Shown in pieces: positions 1 through 11,237 of a DNA stretch of 64,000 bases (within the stretch, counting starts at the first letter, position 1; each line of letters opens with the position of its first letter). A model generated the notes under the pieces. That model was not told the DNA's origin, ran no database searches, and saw only the letters and a program-made list of their open reading frames with translations. This stretch comes from Anaspis maculata. Lineage: Eukaryota; Arthropoda; Insecta; Coleoptera; Scraptiidae. Made by a program: the position numbers and the translations under genes. Location of the stretch: NCBI GenBank assembly GCA_949128115.1, contig OX421962.1, forward strand, positions 96,150,935-96,214,934, in the 5' to 3' direction.

Positions 1-2162
1 CTAGAAACGTTGGTAAGCAGAGTTTGGTCACGTTTCTAAGGCCGAGTCCTCCTTGTTTTACTGGTAAAGTGGCTTGAGTCCAAATTTTTTCGTTGTTCAA
101 ATCCAGGTTACAAATGAGCGAAACTGATTGTCGGAATACATTATCGTACTGTTGGAGTTTCTCCTGCGAATGCCAGCATGGTGTACATCTAAGAAGGTGA
201 ATCATTTTTGGAATTGAAAAGGCAAATCTCAGTAGGTAAAAAGCCATATGTGAAGGAAGGTGGAACATGCGGGTGACCATACTGCTTAATTCTGAGGTGC
301 GTTTTTCTAGTGCATCTGAGATTCCTGAATCAAACAATGGACAGCCCAGAATATTTGTATTCTTTGGTTCTAAAACCTTGATACCAGGTGCTATACAGTT
401 GAAATTCTTAATGATTTCTAGACGCTCTTCGTTTTTGTCAGAAATTACTGCAATTTCACATTTTGTGAAATTAAGCTCTAAACCAATATCTTTGGATTTA
501 CTTATGACGATTTCTAAATCATTGAAAACTGTTTCTGGGTCTGCAATTAATGTTCCATCATCCATATACCAAATATTCATCTCAGAATTAAGGGATTCTA
601 TCAACGATTGTATTCCAAGGCAAAATAGAGGAGGACCCAAAGGATCCCCTTGTTGAACTCCCCGTTGTGAAAGAATAATGGATGTACCATAATATAAATT
701 GGAGGTTTCTCTATAGCATTGGCTCAAGAAATTGTAAAAAGTCGGGATTTCCTCACCAATTTTCTGCAGGATTGTTTCCCGATCTAACATATTAAATGCA
801 TTCAAGAAATCTATCTTCAGTAAAACTTTTGGTGACTGATGAGGGATTTGTAGAAAACGTCTTGCAGAATGTATAGCTGTTTCCATTCCTCCTTTCGTCC
901 CGAAACCAAATTGGTATGGTCTGAAGTTAAGTCCAAGCTCCTCAGCAATCCTGCGACATAATTATAACTTTAGCTATTAACCTTCTAATAGTAGAGCCAA
1001 TAGCGATGGGTCGAATACCGCCATCTTTTTTCTTTAGCGCGCAAAGGTTAGCCCCATATAGAATAGGACAAATTGAAGAAGGTACTTTACCATCTAGTAA
1101 TAAAGTTCCTAGTTTGGATAAAGCGGAGATGAGATTAAGAGCGTTCTGCCCAAGCTCGTTGTTGGTTAAATCTTTTAGATGTTGCGGGCGTATAGCATCA
1201 ATTCCTCCTGCAGAACCATTTTGAAAGGAAGCTATTGCTTTGATAATTTCTTCATTGGTGACAGATTGTACAACATTATTTTCGATTTGTTTAGGATGTA
1301 ATGAATTGACTGTTTTTGGTAATGGATGTTTTTTCCGCAATGCCTGAAGTGTGTTTTCGTCTTTTGGTGCGAACGAATCTTGTGAGTTCAGTATGTTCAG
1401 GGCACCACGAATATCACCGTCTGATATCTTCGATTGAGCTTTTTGGCAGATTTGAATGTCCAGTTCTTTGTATTTTTTATTGTCTTTCTTAGGATTCCTC
1501 TTGAAATCTTGTATAATTTTGCTGTATATTTCGGGTAAATCTGCTTGTTTGATGTTCTTCCAGAAGGTTAATTTTTCTTTAACAAAGGTTGTAAGACTTT
1601 TCTTCCTGAATTTTCCATGCTTGGGCGGTAGCTGTAAAACGGCGTAGGTGAATAGAAATAATTTTAACCATGATGTATCAGTGTTATCTTCGACACAGTC
1701 ACTGATAACATTAGTTAGTTCTTCAGAAACTAATAGACGAGTAGCTTTCGGGACTCTTTTAAGAACAGGTACATTGGATTTTAGCTCGGCTAAGCATGTC
1801 TCTGGGAGTGTTCCTTCATGTGCTGGCATTCCATCAATACGGTCTGAATTGTTTTGACTTTGGTGTATTCTGCTGCTGTGGATTTTCACCCCTTTCAAGT
1901 TCTTGAAGGTCTTCATACAAATATTACATTGGGCATCGTTGGAGTCATAGGAAGGAATTGATTTGTATTTGCTTCTTGTCAAATTTGACGTATTTGCTAG
2001 TTTGAAGACATTGGAAGGTCCTGCATCTCTGCTATCAGGGCTGCTTATATTCCAAGCCTGTAGCTTTGTTTCAAACTCTTTACTTGGTTTATAGTCGGTG
2101 AGTTCAGAAGGAATATACTCATCTTCTGAAGATTCACTAGTAGGTGACAGTGACATTTTCAT
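1..2162 (-). pseudogene. Non-LTR retrotransposon ORF, C2H2 finger plus reverse transcriptase, frameshifted, 3' end outside the window
   Basis: Read on the minus strand from ATG at 2162. The first 406 codons carry a C2H2 finger (C79, C82, H95, H100) and then the start of a reverse transcriptase (about residue 302 on, ending in an RPIAIGS-type motif). A stop at 942-944 ends this frame, but the RT continues in another frame from about position 955 to position 1 without a stop: TKGGMETAIHSARRF near 890-850, GVQQGDPLGPPLF near 655-615, the catalytic YMDD near 570, and a GGLGLRNVTKLCLPTF motif at the window edge. One small indel near 945-960 therefore breaks an otherwise complete RT. An N-terminal C2H2 finger before RT suits R2-like or NeSL-like non-LTR elements, but I do not assign a clade. 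The endonuclease that should follow lies beyond the left edge. The ATG is 3 bp from a direct repeat, which makes it the likely ORF start. Confidence 0.85.
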
Positions 2163-2164
2163 AT

Positions 2165-2439
2165 TTCAGAGATCTCGTGATCAGTGGAACCTCACTCAAA
2201 AAGAGGTGCACCTTCGAATAGTTTCGTGAGTTGTGTTGAGGTTCGAGTGCCTTACAGTGACAGGACGTGAATGAAACCTACTTCTCCTCAACAACTTAGG
2301 TAGAAGCGTCGCCATTCAAGAAGGTGGGAAGACCTCAACGGACAGTGGGTTGATGGGTTCATGTCCAGAGACGACGGATGATAATGACAGAAAATCCACG
2401 ATTACAGATTGAATGTATTGAGATTCAAGTGAACCAGGA
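2165..2439. repeat. Direct repeat copy A, next to the 5' end of the RT ORF
   Basis: This stretch begins TTCAGAGATCTCGTGATCAG and matches 3343-3610 base for base through the first 252 positions, apart from anything a by-eye comparison would miss. The two then differ by a 7-base gap and rejoin in TTCAAGTGAACCAGGA. It starts 3 bp upstream of the minus-strand ATG, so it may be the element's 5' UTR or promoter. Confidence 0.85.
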
Positions 2440-3342
2440 TGTTAATTACTCAGACCCAGAGAAGTTTTTGAATGAGTTAGGAACTGTTATGAATAGTCTT
2501 CCTTGGGGGTGTTGAAGATGATTAACTTGGTAGAAGAGCAAAGAATTTCTGGCGTGTCACAGGAAGTTGGTGGTAGTTCAGCAGTACGAGACAATATCAT
2601 CTAGACGATGGACGTACCTATGAGCCGCTTGGAAAAATTGAATGGTTCAAGCGCAAGAACTGACCATTATTGTGTAAGTGCTAGTCCGGAGTTCCTCAAC
2701 ACCTCTGAACTCTGAAGTAGAATTTTGGCATAAAAATCTGGCTGTATAAGAAAGCCATTTAGAGGGAAGAAAGAAGGAAACTGCGGTGTGGTCTTTTTCT
2801 CAAGATGGAGAGACAATTGAAGTCAGCAGCGGAAGGAATCCGTCTACTACTTGAGACAACGGAGTGGCGACGGTGGACAGAAACCGTGGTCCACTGATGG
2901 GAAGCAAGAAGAAGACTGCAATCAGTCTGTGAACTATATCAAGATGTTAGGATGGACGGAAAGATAGAATCGCTCCTTACTACTATACCAGATCAGTTGT
3001 CTGACGTACATAAAGAGGCGTTCCTGGTGAATCTCTCGAAACTCCACTGTCACAAGAAGTAGCGTATGCTTACGTGAGTAAAGCCTGATTTATGGTCGAC
3101 CAAAACGTAAACAGAGACGCAAGTGTGTGGGAATAGACCCCTCACTGTTGACCAGGAGAAAGGAACCAAGGTTGGATCCTTGAATTAGGACAGTGATGGG
3201 TCCATTTCACTTATAATCTCAGCTTTGAATAATTTTGCCTATTGGTCGATGATACGAAGATGCGATTTGTTTATTCTCTTACCTCGTCTCTTACGTTTCT
3301 GTGTCTGTGCCTGTAGTGTTTGACTACAGGCAAAAAATGTTC
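2440..3342. other. Non-coding stretch between the two direct repeats
   Basis: About 900 bases with no convincing ORF on either strand. It is bounded by the 270-bp direct repeats, so the block could be a 5' leader with duplicated promoter units or a small terminal-repeat element. I see no TG...CA ends, primer-binding site or polypurine tract that would make it an LTR element. Confidence 0.4.
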
Positions 3343-3610
3343 TTCAGAGATCTCGTGATCAGTGGAACCTCACTCAAAAAGAGGTGCACCTTCGAATAGT
3401 TTCGTGAGTTGTGTTGAGGTTCGAGTGCCTTACAGTGACAGGACGTGAATGAAACCTACTTCTCCTCAACAACTTAGGTAGAAGCGTCGCCATTCAAGAA
3501 GGTGGGAAGACCTCAACGGACAGTGGGTTGATGGGTTCATGTCCAGAGACGACGGATGATAATGACAGAAAATCCACGATTACAGATTGAATGTTTCAAG
3601 TGAACCAGGA
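3343..3610. repeat. Direct repeat copy B
   Basis: Second copy of the repeat at 2165, offset by 1178 bases, lacking seven bases (3594/3595 junction). The near-perfect identity over 270 bp implies a recent duplication. Confidence 0.85.
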
Positions 3611-4529
3611 CAGATCCCTGGAGCCTCTGTCAAGATATCATCAAGAACGGTGTGGCAAAAGACACGATAATATGTGAAATTGAGGATGAAATATATACAT
3701 GAAAAGAGCGAGGTTCTTGGAAATGTGTAAGAGGTTGATCATATGTTGAGGATATAGTCGAGTGACAGATTCATTATACTCATAATACTCATTATCAGCA
3801 CATGAAGTACAAGACAAAGAAAGAAACGTGTTTCTTTCCGAGGAAGTGATATTATAACTATCTACTACTACGACATCAGGACAAGTCTCAATTTCCCGGC
3901 TGACTGGAGACAGCATGAAGTTACAGCCGAAATATCGAGGATCTTCTGGTGGTCATAGACAGATCCTGTAATAAAAAATACCTCCAGAATATCAGGCATT
4001 GAGGGAACGAAAGGAATGCTAATACAACAGTGGTTGTGTGTCGACTAAAGTGATTTGACTTTCAGAGCAAAGGGAAAGCAACAACAAGGAAGAGTTGACT
4101 GCTGAGCGGCGAAAATGAAGATTGAACCTCGGATATTGAACTGCCGGGATAAGCAAGACCAGAAGTTTCCGCGAAAAGTCAGTAAATTCACATTAAATTC
4201 ACATCAAACTCACATACGAGTAGAGGTATCAACTTATACCAAACATCAGCAGGTCAATTATTCCGACGCCTAAATATTCACAATGGTCGCGACCAAAAAG
4301 TACCTGGTATTGATCAAAAATTTCTATGCCTACTACGTTGAAGGTGGTCAGTTCACGAGAACACTTCACCCTCAAATGGTTCCATATTTCCAAGGACGCC
4401 AACGGCAGAAGTCAGTGTACGTCTCCAGCGTTACATAAGTTGGTAGGTAGGTGGGTACGTACATCACGCTAGAAGAGGCATTGGTTCCGGACTCGTCAAG
4501 TCAATCGGTTCCGGTATGTGATAGACTAC
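3611..4529. other. Unassigned non-coding sequence
   Basis: No ORF with recognisable motifs, no tandem repeat and no clear inverted repeat. It may be the 5' leader of the RT element to its left or unique DNA. Confidence 0.3.
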
Positions 4530-5102
4530 ATCCCATACACTTTCTATTTTCAGTGGAATGAATTTTTAGAGCAAGAATAAAGCGACAAACTGGGCGGCTA
4601 CAACTTTGGCTAATAGCACCTGCATAGTTTTGTAGCGAAACCACAGAATATCAAACCAGAAGCGACACTCTATTGCTGTAGCATTGTTGTTGCTATGACC
4701 AGATTCTATGACCTTTGAACTGCCAGGTGTTTCGGGACTAGTATTCCTGTCAAGAGATTTGAAATGTTCCAGAGAAAAATACACCAACTACCTACTTGAT
4801 ATTTGGTGAGAAAGTCTTCCCTCAGTGGAATCTATAGTCAGATCTGTGGTCAGATGGCAGATTCACCATCCTTTCCTTTGGAATCCTGGTGATTCCTTTT
4901 TGGCGCATGCGGGAATATTGTAGGGTCATAATTGGAACAAAGCCTGTTCTTTTAATCATTCGAAAACAGTAAGTACATATCACAAAAATGAGCCGCACGT
5001 ATTTTGATTTTCCGGAAGAGACGCTCCAATCTAATTCGTCAAATCTTCGCGGCTGCAAGCTTCTAGCCGAGCTTCTAGCAATATTGTCGCTCTGAAGAAT
5101 AA

Positions 5103-5263
5103 AGCCTAGTCTACAATATGGTCTCTAGTTTCAAGTTGCAAGTCTCTAGTCGCAAGAGTTGGTCTAGAACCAACTTTCACTGCGACTAGCGACTGCAATT
5201 CCAACCTCACTTCCACCTTGCGACTTGCAATTTGCAACTAAAGACCATATTGAAGACTAGGCT
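5103..5263. repeat. Palindromic MITE, about 161 bp
   Basis: The arms AGCCTAGTCTACAATATGGT and its imperfect complement form TIRs of about 45 bp around a short centre (CTAGTCGCAAG and related words). TAA lies on both sides and may be the target duplication. It is non-coding. Confidence 0.65.
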
Positions 5264-5536
5264 TAAGATATATTATGTAGAAGTGGGTAGATAAGACAAT
5301 TTTGCTGAACAAAACAGCTACCTTTATTCACTTTCTTCTTTCACTTTCTTGGAAATTAGGTATATATCACACCTTTCCGCTTCCTTTGGGAACTTGAAAA
5401 AGGTCTTTTTGAAGGACGAATTATCCACACATCCACGTACCGCACAAGAAAAGTCCCGTACCGCACTTATTTTTTGTTGTTCAAAACCTAGTCGAATTTG
5501 GCACTGACAGAAAACGTCAAGATTACCTATCATTTT

Positions 5537-5676
5537 TCTTGCAGAGTGCCTTTTTGAGTCGCAAAAACAACGTGTCAACGGTGTCAACTAAAGTTTTTTA
5601 TTCGTCTATAACAATCGTCACGTCAACAATTATATCTAATAATGAAACAGGTGAACTGAAGTATTCAATCCCAATA
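5537..5676 (-). repeat. copia 3' LTR
   Basis: In element sense the LTR begins TATTGGGATTGAATACTTC and ends CTGCAAGA. It matches the other LTR with no difference seen. The usual TG start appears as TA. Confidence 0.93.
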
Positions 5677-5685
5677 CTCCCCCTA
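5677..5685 (-). other. Polypurine tract of the copia element
   Basis: The minus strand reads AGGGGGAG directly against the 3' LTR, where a plus-strand primer is expected. Confidence 0.85.
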
Positions 5686-5690
5686 AAACT

Positions 5691-8600
5691 TCAGGGTGTT
5701 GTAGGCTTCACTCCTAATTCTTGAGTGATCCTCTGATGTGCAGTTCTGGGTAACGCTTTCGTGTTGATATCCGAGATATTACTTTCGGAACCAACGTGCT
5801 TCAGCGCGATTATTCCACCATCGATTTTTTCGCGCAGGAAGTGGTGTTTTATATCGATGTGTTTCGTGCGGGAACGGTATCCGCCGTTGTTTCCCAAGTG
5901 TATTGCTCCTTTGTTGTCGCTGTAGATGGTTGTTGGATGGTTGATAACGTCTTCTGGTAGGATGTCGGTTATCAAGTTTCTCAACCATACAGCTTCTTGG
6001 ACTGCTGCTGACAAGGACATATACTCGGCTTCTGTTGTCGATATTGCAATGGTCGGTTGTTTCTTACAGTTCCATGCGATCAAGTTGCCGAATAACTTGA
6101 AGAGGTACCCTGTCGTCGAGCGCCTATCTTCAGAATCGCTGGCCCAGTCTGCATCGCAGAATCCTTCGAGTTCGTTTCCTTTATCACCGAATTCCAGTCG
6201 ATGATCAACGGTGCCTTTCATGTAGCGTAGTACTCGTTTCACGGCTGTCCAATGTGGACGACCCGGATTATTGTTGAATCTGCTTAGTAGACCCACGGCA
6301 AAGGCTAAATCTGGTCGTGTCAGTTGACTGGCGTAAATTATTGATCCAACAACTTCTTGGTAAGGAATTCGTTGCATTTCGATTTTTTCTTCTTGACTGA
6401 TTGGTGCCATATCTTTGGTCAACTTCTGGTTGCAATCAACTGGTGTTGAGCAAGGATTACAGTCGTTCATATTGTAGCGTGCCAAAACATCAAGAATATA
6501 TTTGGATTGGTCGATCCATATTTTCCTTGTTTTTCTGTCTCGGGTGATGGTCATTCCGAGACAATATTTAGCTTCGCCCAAATCTTTCATCGTGAAATTT
6601 GATTCCAGATTTCTCTTCATTTTCTTCGTTTTTTCGTGATTGTCGCTAAAGATCAAAAGATCATCCACGTAAACTGCTACTATCAAACTTCTTGGATTCT
6701 TCTCATCAAAGTAGATGCATTGGTCGGAGTTTGATTGTTTGAGGCCGAATTTCTTGAGCACCTTACTTAGTTTCATATTCCAAGCTCTACTTCCTTGTTT
6801 CAATCCGTAAATCGCTTTTTGCAGTTTGCATACTTTCGTTTCTTGACCTTCAACTTCAAATCCTTTAGGCTGTGTCATATATATCTCTTCTTCAATGTCG
6901 CCGTGCAGGAAGGCCGTTGTTACATCCATGTGAGTGATGTCTAAATCGAATTTGGCGGCCATTGCTAGCAACATTCGAAGGGATGTATGTCGAATCACAG
7001 GTGCGTATGTTTCGTTATAATCTATTCCATGTTTTTGTGAGCAACCCCTGATTACTAAACGAGCCTTGTGTTTATGACTGTTACCATCTGGGTTTTTCTT
7101 GAGTTTGAATACCCATTTACAGTTCAAAACTTTACGATTTTTTGGCTGATCAGTCAATATCCACGTTTCGTTGCTCATCAGAGAACCGTATTCGGCTACC
7201 ATAGCTTCTTTCCATTTTGTTGCGTTTTCACTGTTCTGTGCTTCTTCGAATGTTGATGGTTCTTCCTCGGATATTTTCGTATTGTACGTTACATAATCGT
7301 TCCATTTTTTTGGTTTGCGGAGTCGCGATGATCGTCTTGCTTTGTCTTTATTTGCATTTGTGTCTTCGTTTGAATTTTTTACGTCTTCGATGTCTTTGAT
7401 CACGTTTTCTAATTCGCTGGTGTTGTCTTCTCCGCTGGTATTTTCTTCTTCGGTGATATTATCATCTTCCGTGATGTTTTCTTCGATGACGACATCTTCT
7501 TCGCTCAAAGGTATAAACGTGTCTTCCTTTTTCGATTCTTCTTTGTTTTTCAGTTCGTTGAATTCCTTTTCCAGGAAAATAACGTCGCGTTTCACGATTA
7601 CTTGGCGTGTTCTTCTGTTGAATAGTCGATAACCTTTGGTACCTTCTGAGTAGCCAACGAAAATACACTCTTCTGACTTTGAGTCCCATTTTTTGCGTTT
7701 TTCTTTCGGTATGTGGGCCATGGCTTTACATCCAAAGATCTTCAAATGTGAAACGTTTGGTTTTCTTCCAGTCCAGGCTTCTTCCGGTGTCGTATTTTCC
7801 AATGACTTTGTTGGGGAAATGTTGATTAAAAACACAGCAGTATTTGCGGCTTCCGCCCAAAATCTGGTGTCCAACCCTGCCTCGAACATCATGCAGCGTC
7901 CTTTCTCAACGATCGTACGGTTATATCTTTCGGCGACTGCATTTTGTTCCGGTGTGTAGACAACTGTTGTCTGATGCTGAATACCGGACTTCTTCAGAAA
8001 ATTCTTGAATGCTTCGTTTACGTATTCACGTCCATTGTCCGTTCGTAGAATTTTGATTTTTTTGTTCGTTTGATTTTCGACAAAATTCTTGAAATCTTTG
8101 AACCGCTGAAGTACTTCGTCTTTGGTATTCAAAAAATATATGAATACTTTTCTCGTGAAATCGTCGATAAAAGTTAAGAAATACCGCGATCCTCCAAATG
8201 ACTTTTCTTGCATAGGGCCGCAGAGATCTGAATGTATCAGTTGTAACGGTTGCGTCGTTTGATGTTTGCTTGTTTGAAACGGTGTACGGTGTTGCTTGCC
8301 TTGTATGCAAGGGATGCAAGTTGATTTTCGTTTCGAATTCAACCCCATTCCGTCGACAAGTCTATCCATTTTCGTTAGGATTTCATCGCTCGGATGTCCC
8401 AATCTTCGATGCCAAATTTCGTGGTTTTCTTTCGTAGTCGTGAAATTCGCTTGATTTTTAGCCCGATCAAGTTTGTACATGCCGTCGATTTCGCTTGCAG
8501 TAGCAACTAAATTATCGTGATGATCGTAAATTGCGCATTTCTTATCGTTGAAAATGACCGTATGTCCACGTTTGGTTATTTTGCTAACAGACAATAAATT

Positions 8601-9596
8601 CGTGGACAATTCCGGTACGTAAAGAACGTCTTTGATTTCAATCGTTTCAGATTTTTCGTTATTTCCGATCTCGAATTTAATGTCACCAATTGATTCAATT
8701 TTCAATTTCTGATTATCAGCTACGGTGCAAGTTCCGTTCGGTTTTTCTTTTTGATCCGAAATTAAACTTCCGTCGTTTGTGAAATGTGCTGTAGCTCCTG
8801 AATCTATATACCAATCATCTTGATCGACATTGTTTACAGAAAAAACTGTATAAAAAGTTCGATGAGAGTTTCTGTCACTTTGCGTATTATTTTTTGAAGA
8901 ATTTTCACGCTCTCGTTTCAAGCGCTCCTTTCTTTTGAAGCAATTTCTACCGTAGTGACCAGGTTTTGAACATTCATAGCAAATTGGAGCTTTCTTATCA
9001 TTTCCGCGATTTGATGCATGCTTATTCAGGAGTACTGACTCACTCTTGTGATCCTTGTCGCTCATCTTGACGTCTTGCAGTAGCTTCGTTTTGATTGCAT
9101 CGGCCGTGATTTTTATTCCACTCGATTCGATGCCCATTATCATCGGTTTATATTCTTCTGGAAGTCCTGCTAGCAGCAAGGTGCCAATCCAGTCGTCTTT
9201 TACTTCTAGTCCGATGTTCGTTAATTTGTGAGCCGTTGTGATGATCTCATTCACATATTCATCGACGGAGTCGCAATTCTCCAAGTGAGTGGTTATCAAT
9301 TTTCGTAAAAGACCCACCTTCCGAGTCAAGCCGGAGTCATCAAATGCCTTCTCGAGGTTATCCCATGCTTCTTTGGCGGTTGTGGTCGTTTGCACGTGGA
9401 CGTAATTCACGGATTCTAAAGAAAGGATGATTTTCGCTCTTGCTCTTGTTATCTTCTTGGCGTCGGTTTCCGTTCCTAAAACACAATTCCAAAGGTCTTC
9501 GTGCTGAAGATATGTTTCCATGGCGAATTTCCATGTTGAGAAGTTTTCTCGTCCTTTCAATTTTTCGAGTCCCGGCAGCGTCGATTGTGCAGCCAT
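5691..9596 (-). CDS. copia Gag-Pol polyprotein, intact, 1301 aa
   Basis: A single ORF encodes every enzyme needed for copia-type retrotransposition. In order: Gag with a UBN2-like N-terminal region; zinc knuckle CYECSKPGHYGRNC (206-219); aspartic protease DSG (265-267); GAG-pre-integrase region with HRRLGHPS and CIPC (about 392-430); integrase catalytic triad D457, D520, E556; reverse transcriptase with YVDD (976-979); RNase H with D1148, E1189 and D1227. The order protease-integrase-RT-RNase H identifies the copia rather than the gypsy group. Length and motif completeness are normal, with no internal stop. The ATG lies about 90 bp inside the 5' LTR, the usual position, and the stop falls only about 5 bases before the polypurine tract. 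A Glu/Asn-rich stretch at about 690-750 is low-complexity linker. Gag and Pol are probably balanced by splicing or processing, but nothing in the sequence shows this. Confidence 0.96.
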   Translation of the reverse strand: MAAQSTLPGLEKLKGRENFSTWKFAMETYLQHEDLWNCVLGTETDAKKITRARAKIILSLESVNYVHVQTTTTAKEAWDNLEKAFDDSGLTRKVGLLRKLITTHLENCDSVDEYVNEIITTAHKLTNIGLEVKDDWIGTLLLAGLPEEYKPMIMGIESSGIKITADAIKTKLLQDVKMSDKDHKSESVLLNKHASNRGNDKKAPICYECSKPGHYGRNCFKRKERLKRERENSSKNNTQSDRNSHRTFYTVFSVNNVDQDDWYIDSGATAHFTNDGSLISDQKEKPNGTCTVADNQKLKIESIGDIKFEIGNNEKSETIEIKDVLYVPELSTNLLSVSKITKRGHTVIFNDKKCAIYDHHDNLVATASEIDGMYKLDRAKNQANFTTTKENHEIWHRRLGHPSDEILTKMDRLVDGMGLNSKRKSTCIPCIQGKQHRTPFQTSKHQTTQPLQLIHSDLCGPMQEKSFGGSRYFLTFIDDFTRKVFIYFLNTKDEVLQRFKDFKNFVENQTNKKIKILRTDNGREYVNEAFKNFLKKSGIQHQTTVVYTPEQNAVAERYNRTIVEKGRCMMFEAGLDTRFWAEAANTAVFLINISPTKSLENTTPEEAWTGRKPNVSHLKIFGCKAMAHIPKEKRKKWDSKSEECIFVGYSEGTKGYRLFNRRTRQVIVKRDVIFLEKEFNELKNKEESKKEDTFIPLSEEDVVIEENITEDDNITEEENTSGEDNTSELENVIKDIEDVKNSNEDTNANKDKARRSSRLRKPKKWNDYVTYNTKISEEEPSTFEEAQNSENATKWKEAMVAEYGSLMSNETWILTDQPKNRKVLNCKWVFKLKKNPDGNSHKHKARLVIRGCSQKHGIDYNETYAPVIRHTSLRMLLAMAAKFDLDITHMDVTTAFLHGDIEEEIYMTQPKGFEVEGQETKVCKLQKAIYGLKQGSRAWNMKLSKVLKKFGLKQSNSDQCIYFDEKNPRSLIVAVYVDDLLIFSDNHEKTKKMKRNLESNFTMKDLGEAKYCLGMTITRDRKTRKIWIDQSKYILDVLARYNMNDCNPCSTPVDCNQKLTKDMAPISQEEKIEMQRIPYQEVVGSIIYASQLTRPDLAFAVGLLSRFNNNPGRPHWTAVKRVLRYMKGTVDHRLEFGDKGNELEGFCDADWASDSEDRRSTTGYLFKLFGNLIAWNCKKQPTIAISTTEAEYMSLSAAVQEAVWLRNLITDILPEDVINHPTTIYSDNKGAIHLGNNGGYRSRTKHIDIKHHFLREKIDGGIIALKHVGSESNISDINTKALPRTAHQRITQELGVKPTTP

Positions 9597-9673
9597 TTCT
9601 CCGTTTTGTATCTCGTTTTCAACGTTGACCGTTTTATTGTGGGATTAAACTTTTGGTTTTTTAGCAATTTGAA

Positions 9674-9684
9674 GGCCCATAACC
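9674..9684 (-). other. copia primer-binding site, tRNA-iMet internal-fragment type
   Basis: Next to the 5' LTR the minus strand reads GGTTATGGGCC. Drosophila copia is primed by an internal fragment of initiator tRNA-Met rather than by a tRNA 3' end, and its site has this word; the match suggests the same half-tRNA priming. Confidence 0.7.
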
Positions 9685-9824
9685 TCTTGCAGAGTGCCTT
9701 TTTGAGTCGCAAAAACAACGTGTCAACGGTGTCAACTAAAGTTTTTTATTCGTCTATAACAATCGTCACGTCAACAATTATATCTAATAATGAAACAGGT
9801 GAACTGAAGTATTCAATCCCAATA
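9685..9824 (-). repeat. copia 5' LTR
   Basis: 140 bp, indistinguishable by eye from the LTR at 5537-5676, and followed on the plus strand by the target duplication ATTTT. Confidence 0.93.
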
Positions 9825-10023
9825 ATTTTGAAGTTGATGGAAATACTAAATTCGGGGTAGGCAACTAGATGAAACCGATTTTTCTGGTCAGTGTCGCTTC
9901 TGTATTATTATTGCGAAACTATCAGAGGCCATCGGCCGTATTCTCTCAACGCCACCGCTCCAGCTTGTCACTCTATTTTTGCTCCAAAAAATCATTCTTT
10001 TGAAAATAGAAAGTGTATGGGAT

Positions 10024-11237
10024 ATAGGCACGGATATCCATGAGGACTTCCATTGTATTGGGCTGTCTGCTCAAGCAAAAGCGTTTGCTAAAGTCGTCAT
10101 TGGAAAAACCGAGATGTCGCCTGCTACAAGGGAGCTACCACAATGGGCTAAAGAGTGAAACCCAAGAACCGGATAGGTATATACTGAACAATGTTTCAAA
10201 CCCCCATGCTAGACGACTCCTGAATGATCACACATCTTTCGCGTGCCTCCGTGTGTTCCGGATTGTCGCACCTCCGCCAAAATGGACGGATGTGTCTTGA
10301 TCGAGCGTTGAAGGTTCCATGTATTTCAATTACCAAGCCATCACGTATAATATGCTGGAAACGTCCAGAGCTCTGCACTTGTATCTTCACCGTGATCTAT
10401 TGGATGTAAGAATGTAGAAAGATCGCGTGTTCACCAGAATGCACAGAATCGCCGCTCGTAACAATATAATCAAATAAAGCCTGATGTGATCGCATTTTTA
10501 AAGGCATTTTCAATTCTGAGAGCCTGTAATTTTGCACGCTTGTTGCTTGAACAGTTATAAACTGCTGCGCCATCAGGAACTTCCACTTTACTTTCCCGGT
10601 TCGCGTTCTCAAATGGGCAGGGAAATATTGTGAACGCGCAAAAAATTTGTTTCCAGATTTCGGTTGATAATTTCATTTCAAGGTCCATCTGGACGATCTT
10701 TTGAACCATTTCCAAATCAAAGTCTGCCTGTCTGCCTGTCTGTGTGTCTGCCGGTCTGTGTGTCTGTCTCTGTGTAATTGTCCATGATAACTTCCTATCG
10801 GAACATCCAATTCAGCTGAAATTTGGTAGGGATACAGACATGGTTTAGGCGTCCAATAAACCTAAGAGATTTTGGTTGAATCCGTCATCAGAGGGCGCAC
10901 TAACTTATTGCATCGTATCAATGTCGGGATTTTTGACGTATGGACCTCAAATTGAATATGCTGCCGTGTTAATTCAAAGGGGCGTATCTGCAATTCTTTA
11001 AATTAGAAATGTAGGAAGGTAGGTATATAAGTCGATTTTCTCATCACATTTCTGAATTTTCAAAGATGTCTGAGATGCAACTTTCACAAAAAAAGTAGGT
11101 ATGATCATTGTTGAACTTCTGATTTAAAAAATTCAGAAACCGTTTCGATGTAAGACATCAGGCTTCATGATTACGAGCCGCGTCCCACATCAGAGCTGGC
11201 CCAAATGCGGAAACTCCACTTTTCTTATCCAAATAAA
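10024..11237. other. Non-coding stretch with a microsatellite
   Basis: No coding motifs on either strand. It contains the GTCT-rich microsatellite at 10722-10780. The sequence after it (AGCTGAAATTTGGTA near 10813) looks like old dispersed-repeat sequence. Confidence 0.4.
10722..10780. repeat. GTCTGCCT/GTGTCT microsatellite
   Basis: Degenerate tandem runs of GTCT, GCCT and GTGT. Confidence 0.8.

Larger units (their letters stand above)
5537..9824 (-). mobile_element. Complete young copia (Ty1/copia) LTR retrotransposon
   Basis: A 4,288-bp element with two 140-bp LTRs that look identical, one uninterrupted polyprotein ORF, a primer-binding site, a polypurine tract, and a 5-bp target duplication ATTTT (5532-5536 and 9825-9829). 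All expected parts are present, so this copy may still be able to move. It lies inside a smaller TIR element. Confidence 0.95.
4530..10023. mobile_element. TIR element of about 1.2 kb, enlarged by the copia insertion
   Basis: The ends ATCCCATACACTTTCTATTT (from 4530) and its complement (ending 10023) match perfectly for 23 bp. Similarity continues inward for about 70 bp in all, with shared words GAATGA, GAGCAA and GCGACAA/GTGACAA. Outside these points the flanks do not match. Removing the copia element leaves roughly 1.2 kb with no ORF, so this is probably a non-autonomous DNA element. No clear target-site duplication was seen. Confidence 0.5.

Noticed and set aside
3641..3916. 91-aa minus-strand ORF in the 5' region of the R2-like element
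   Set aside because: No motif, no codon bias, and not in frame with the RT ORF.
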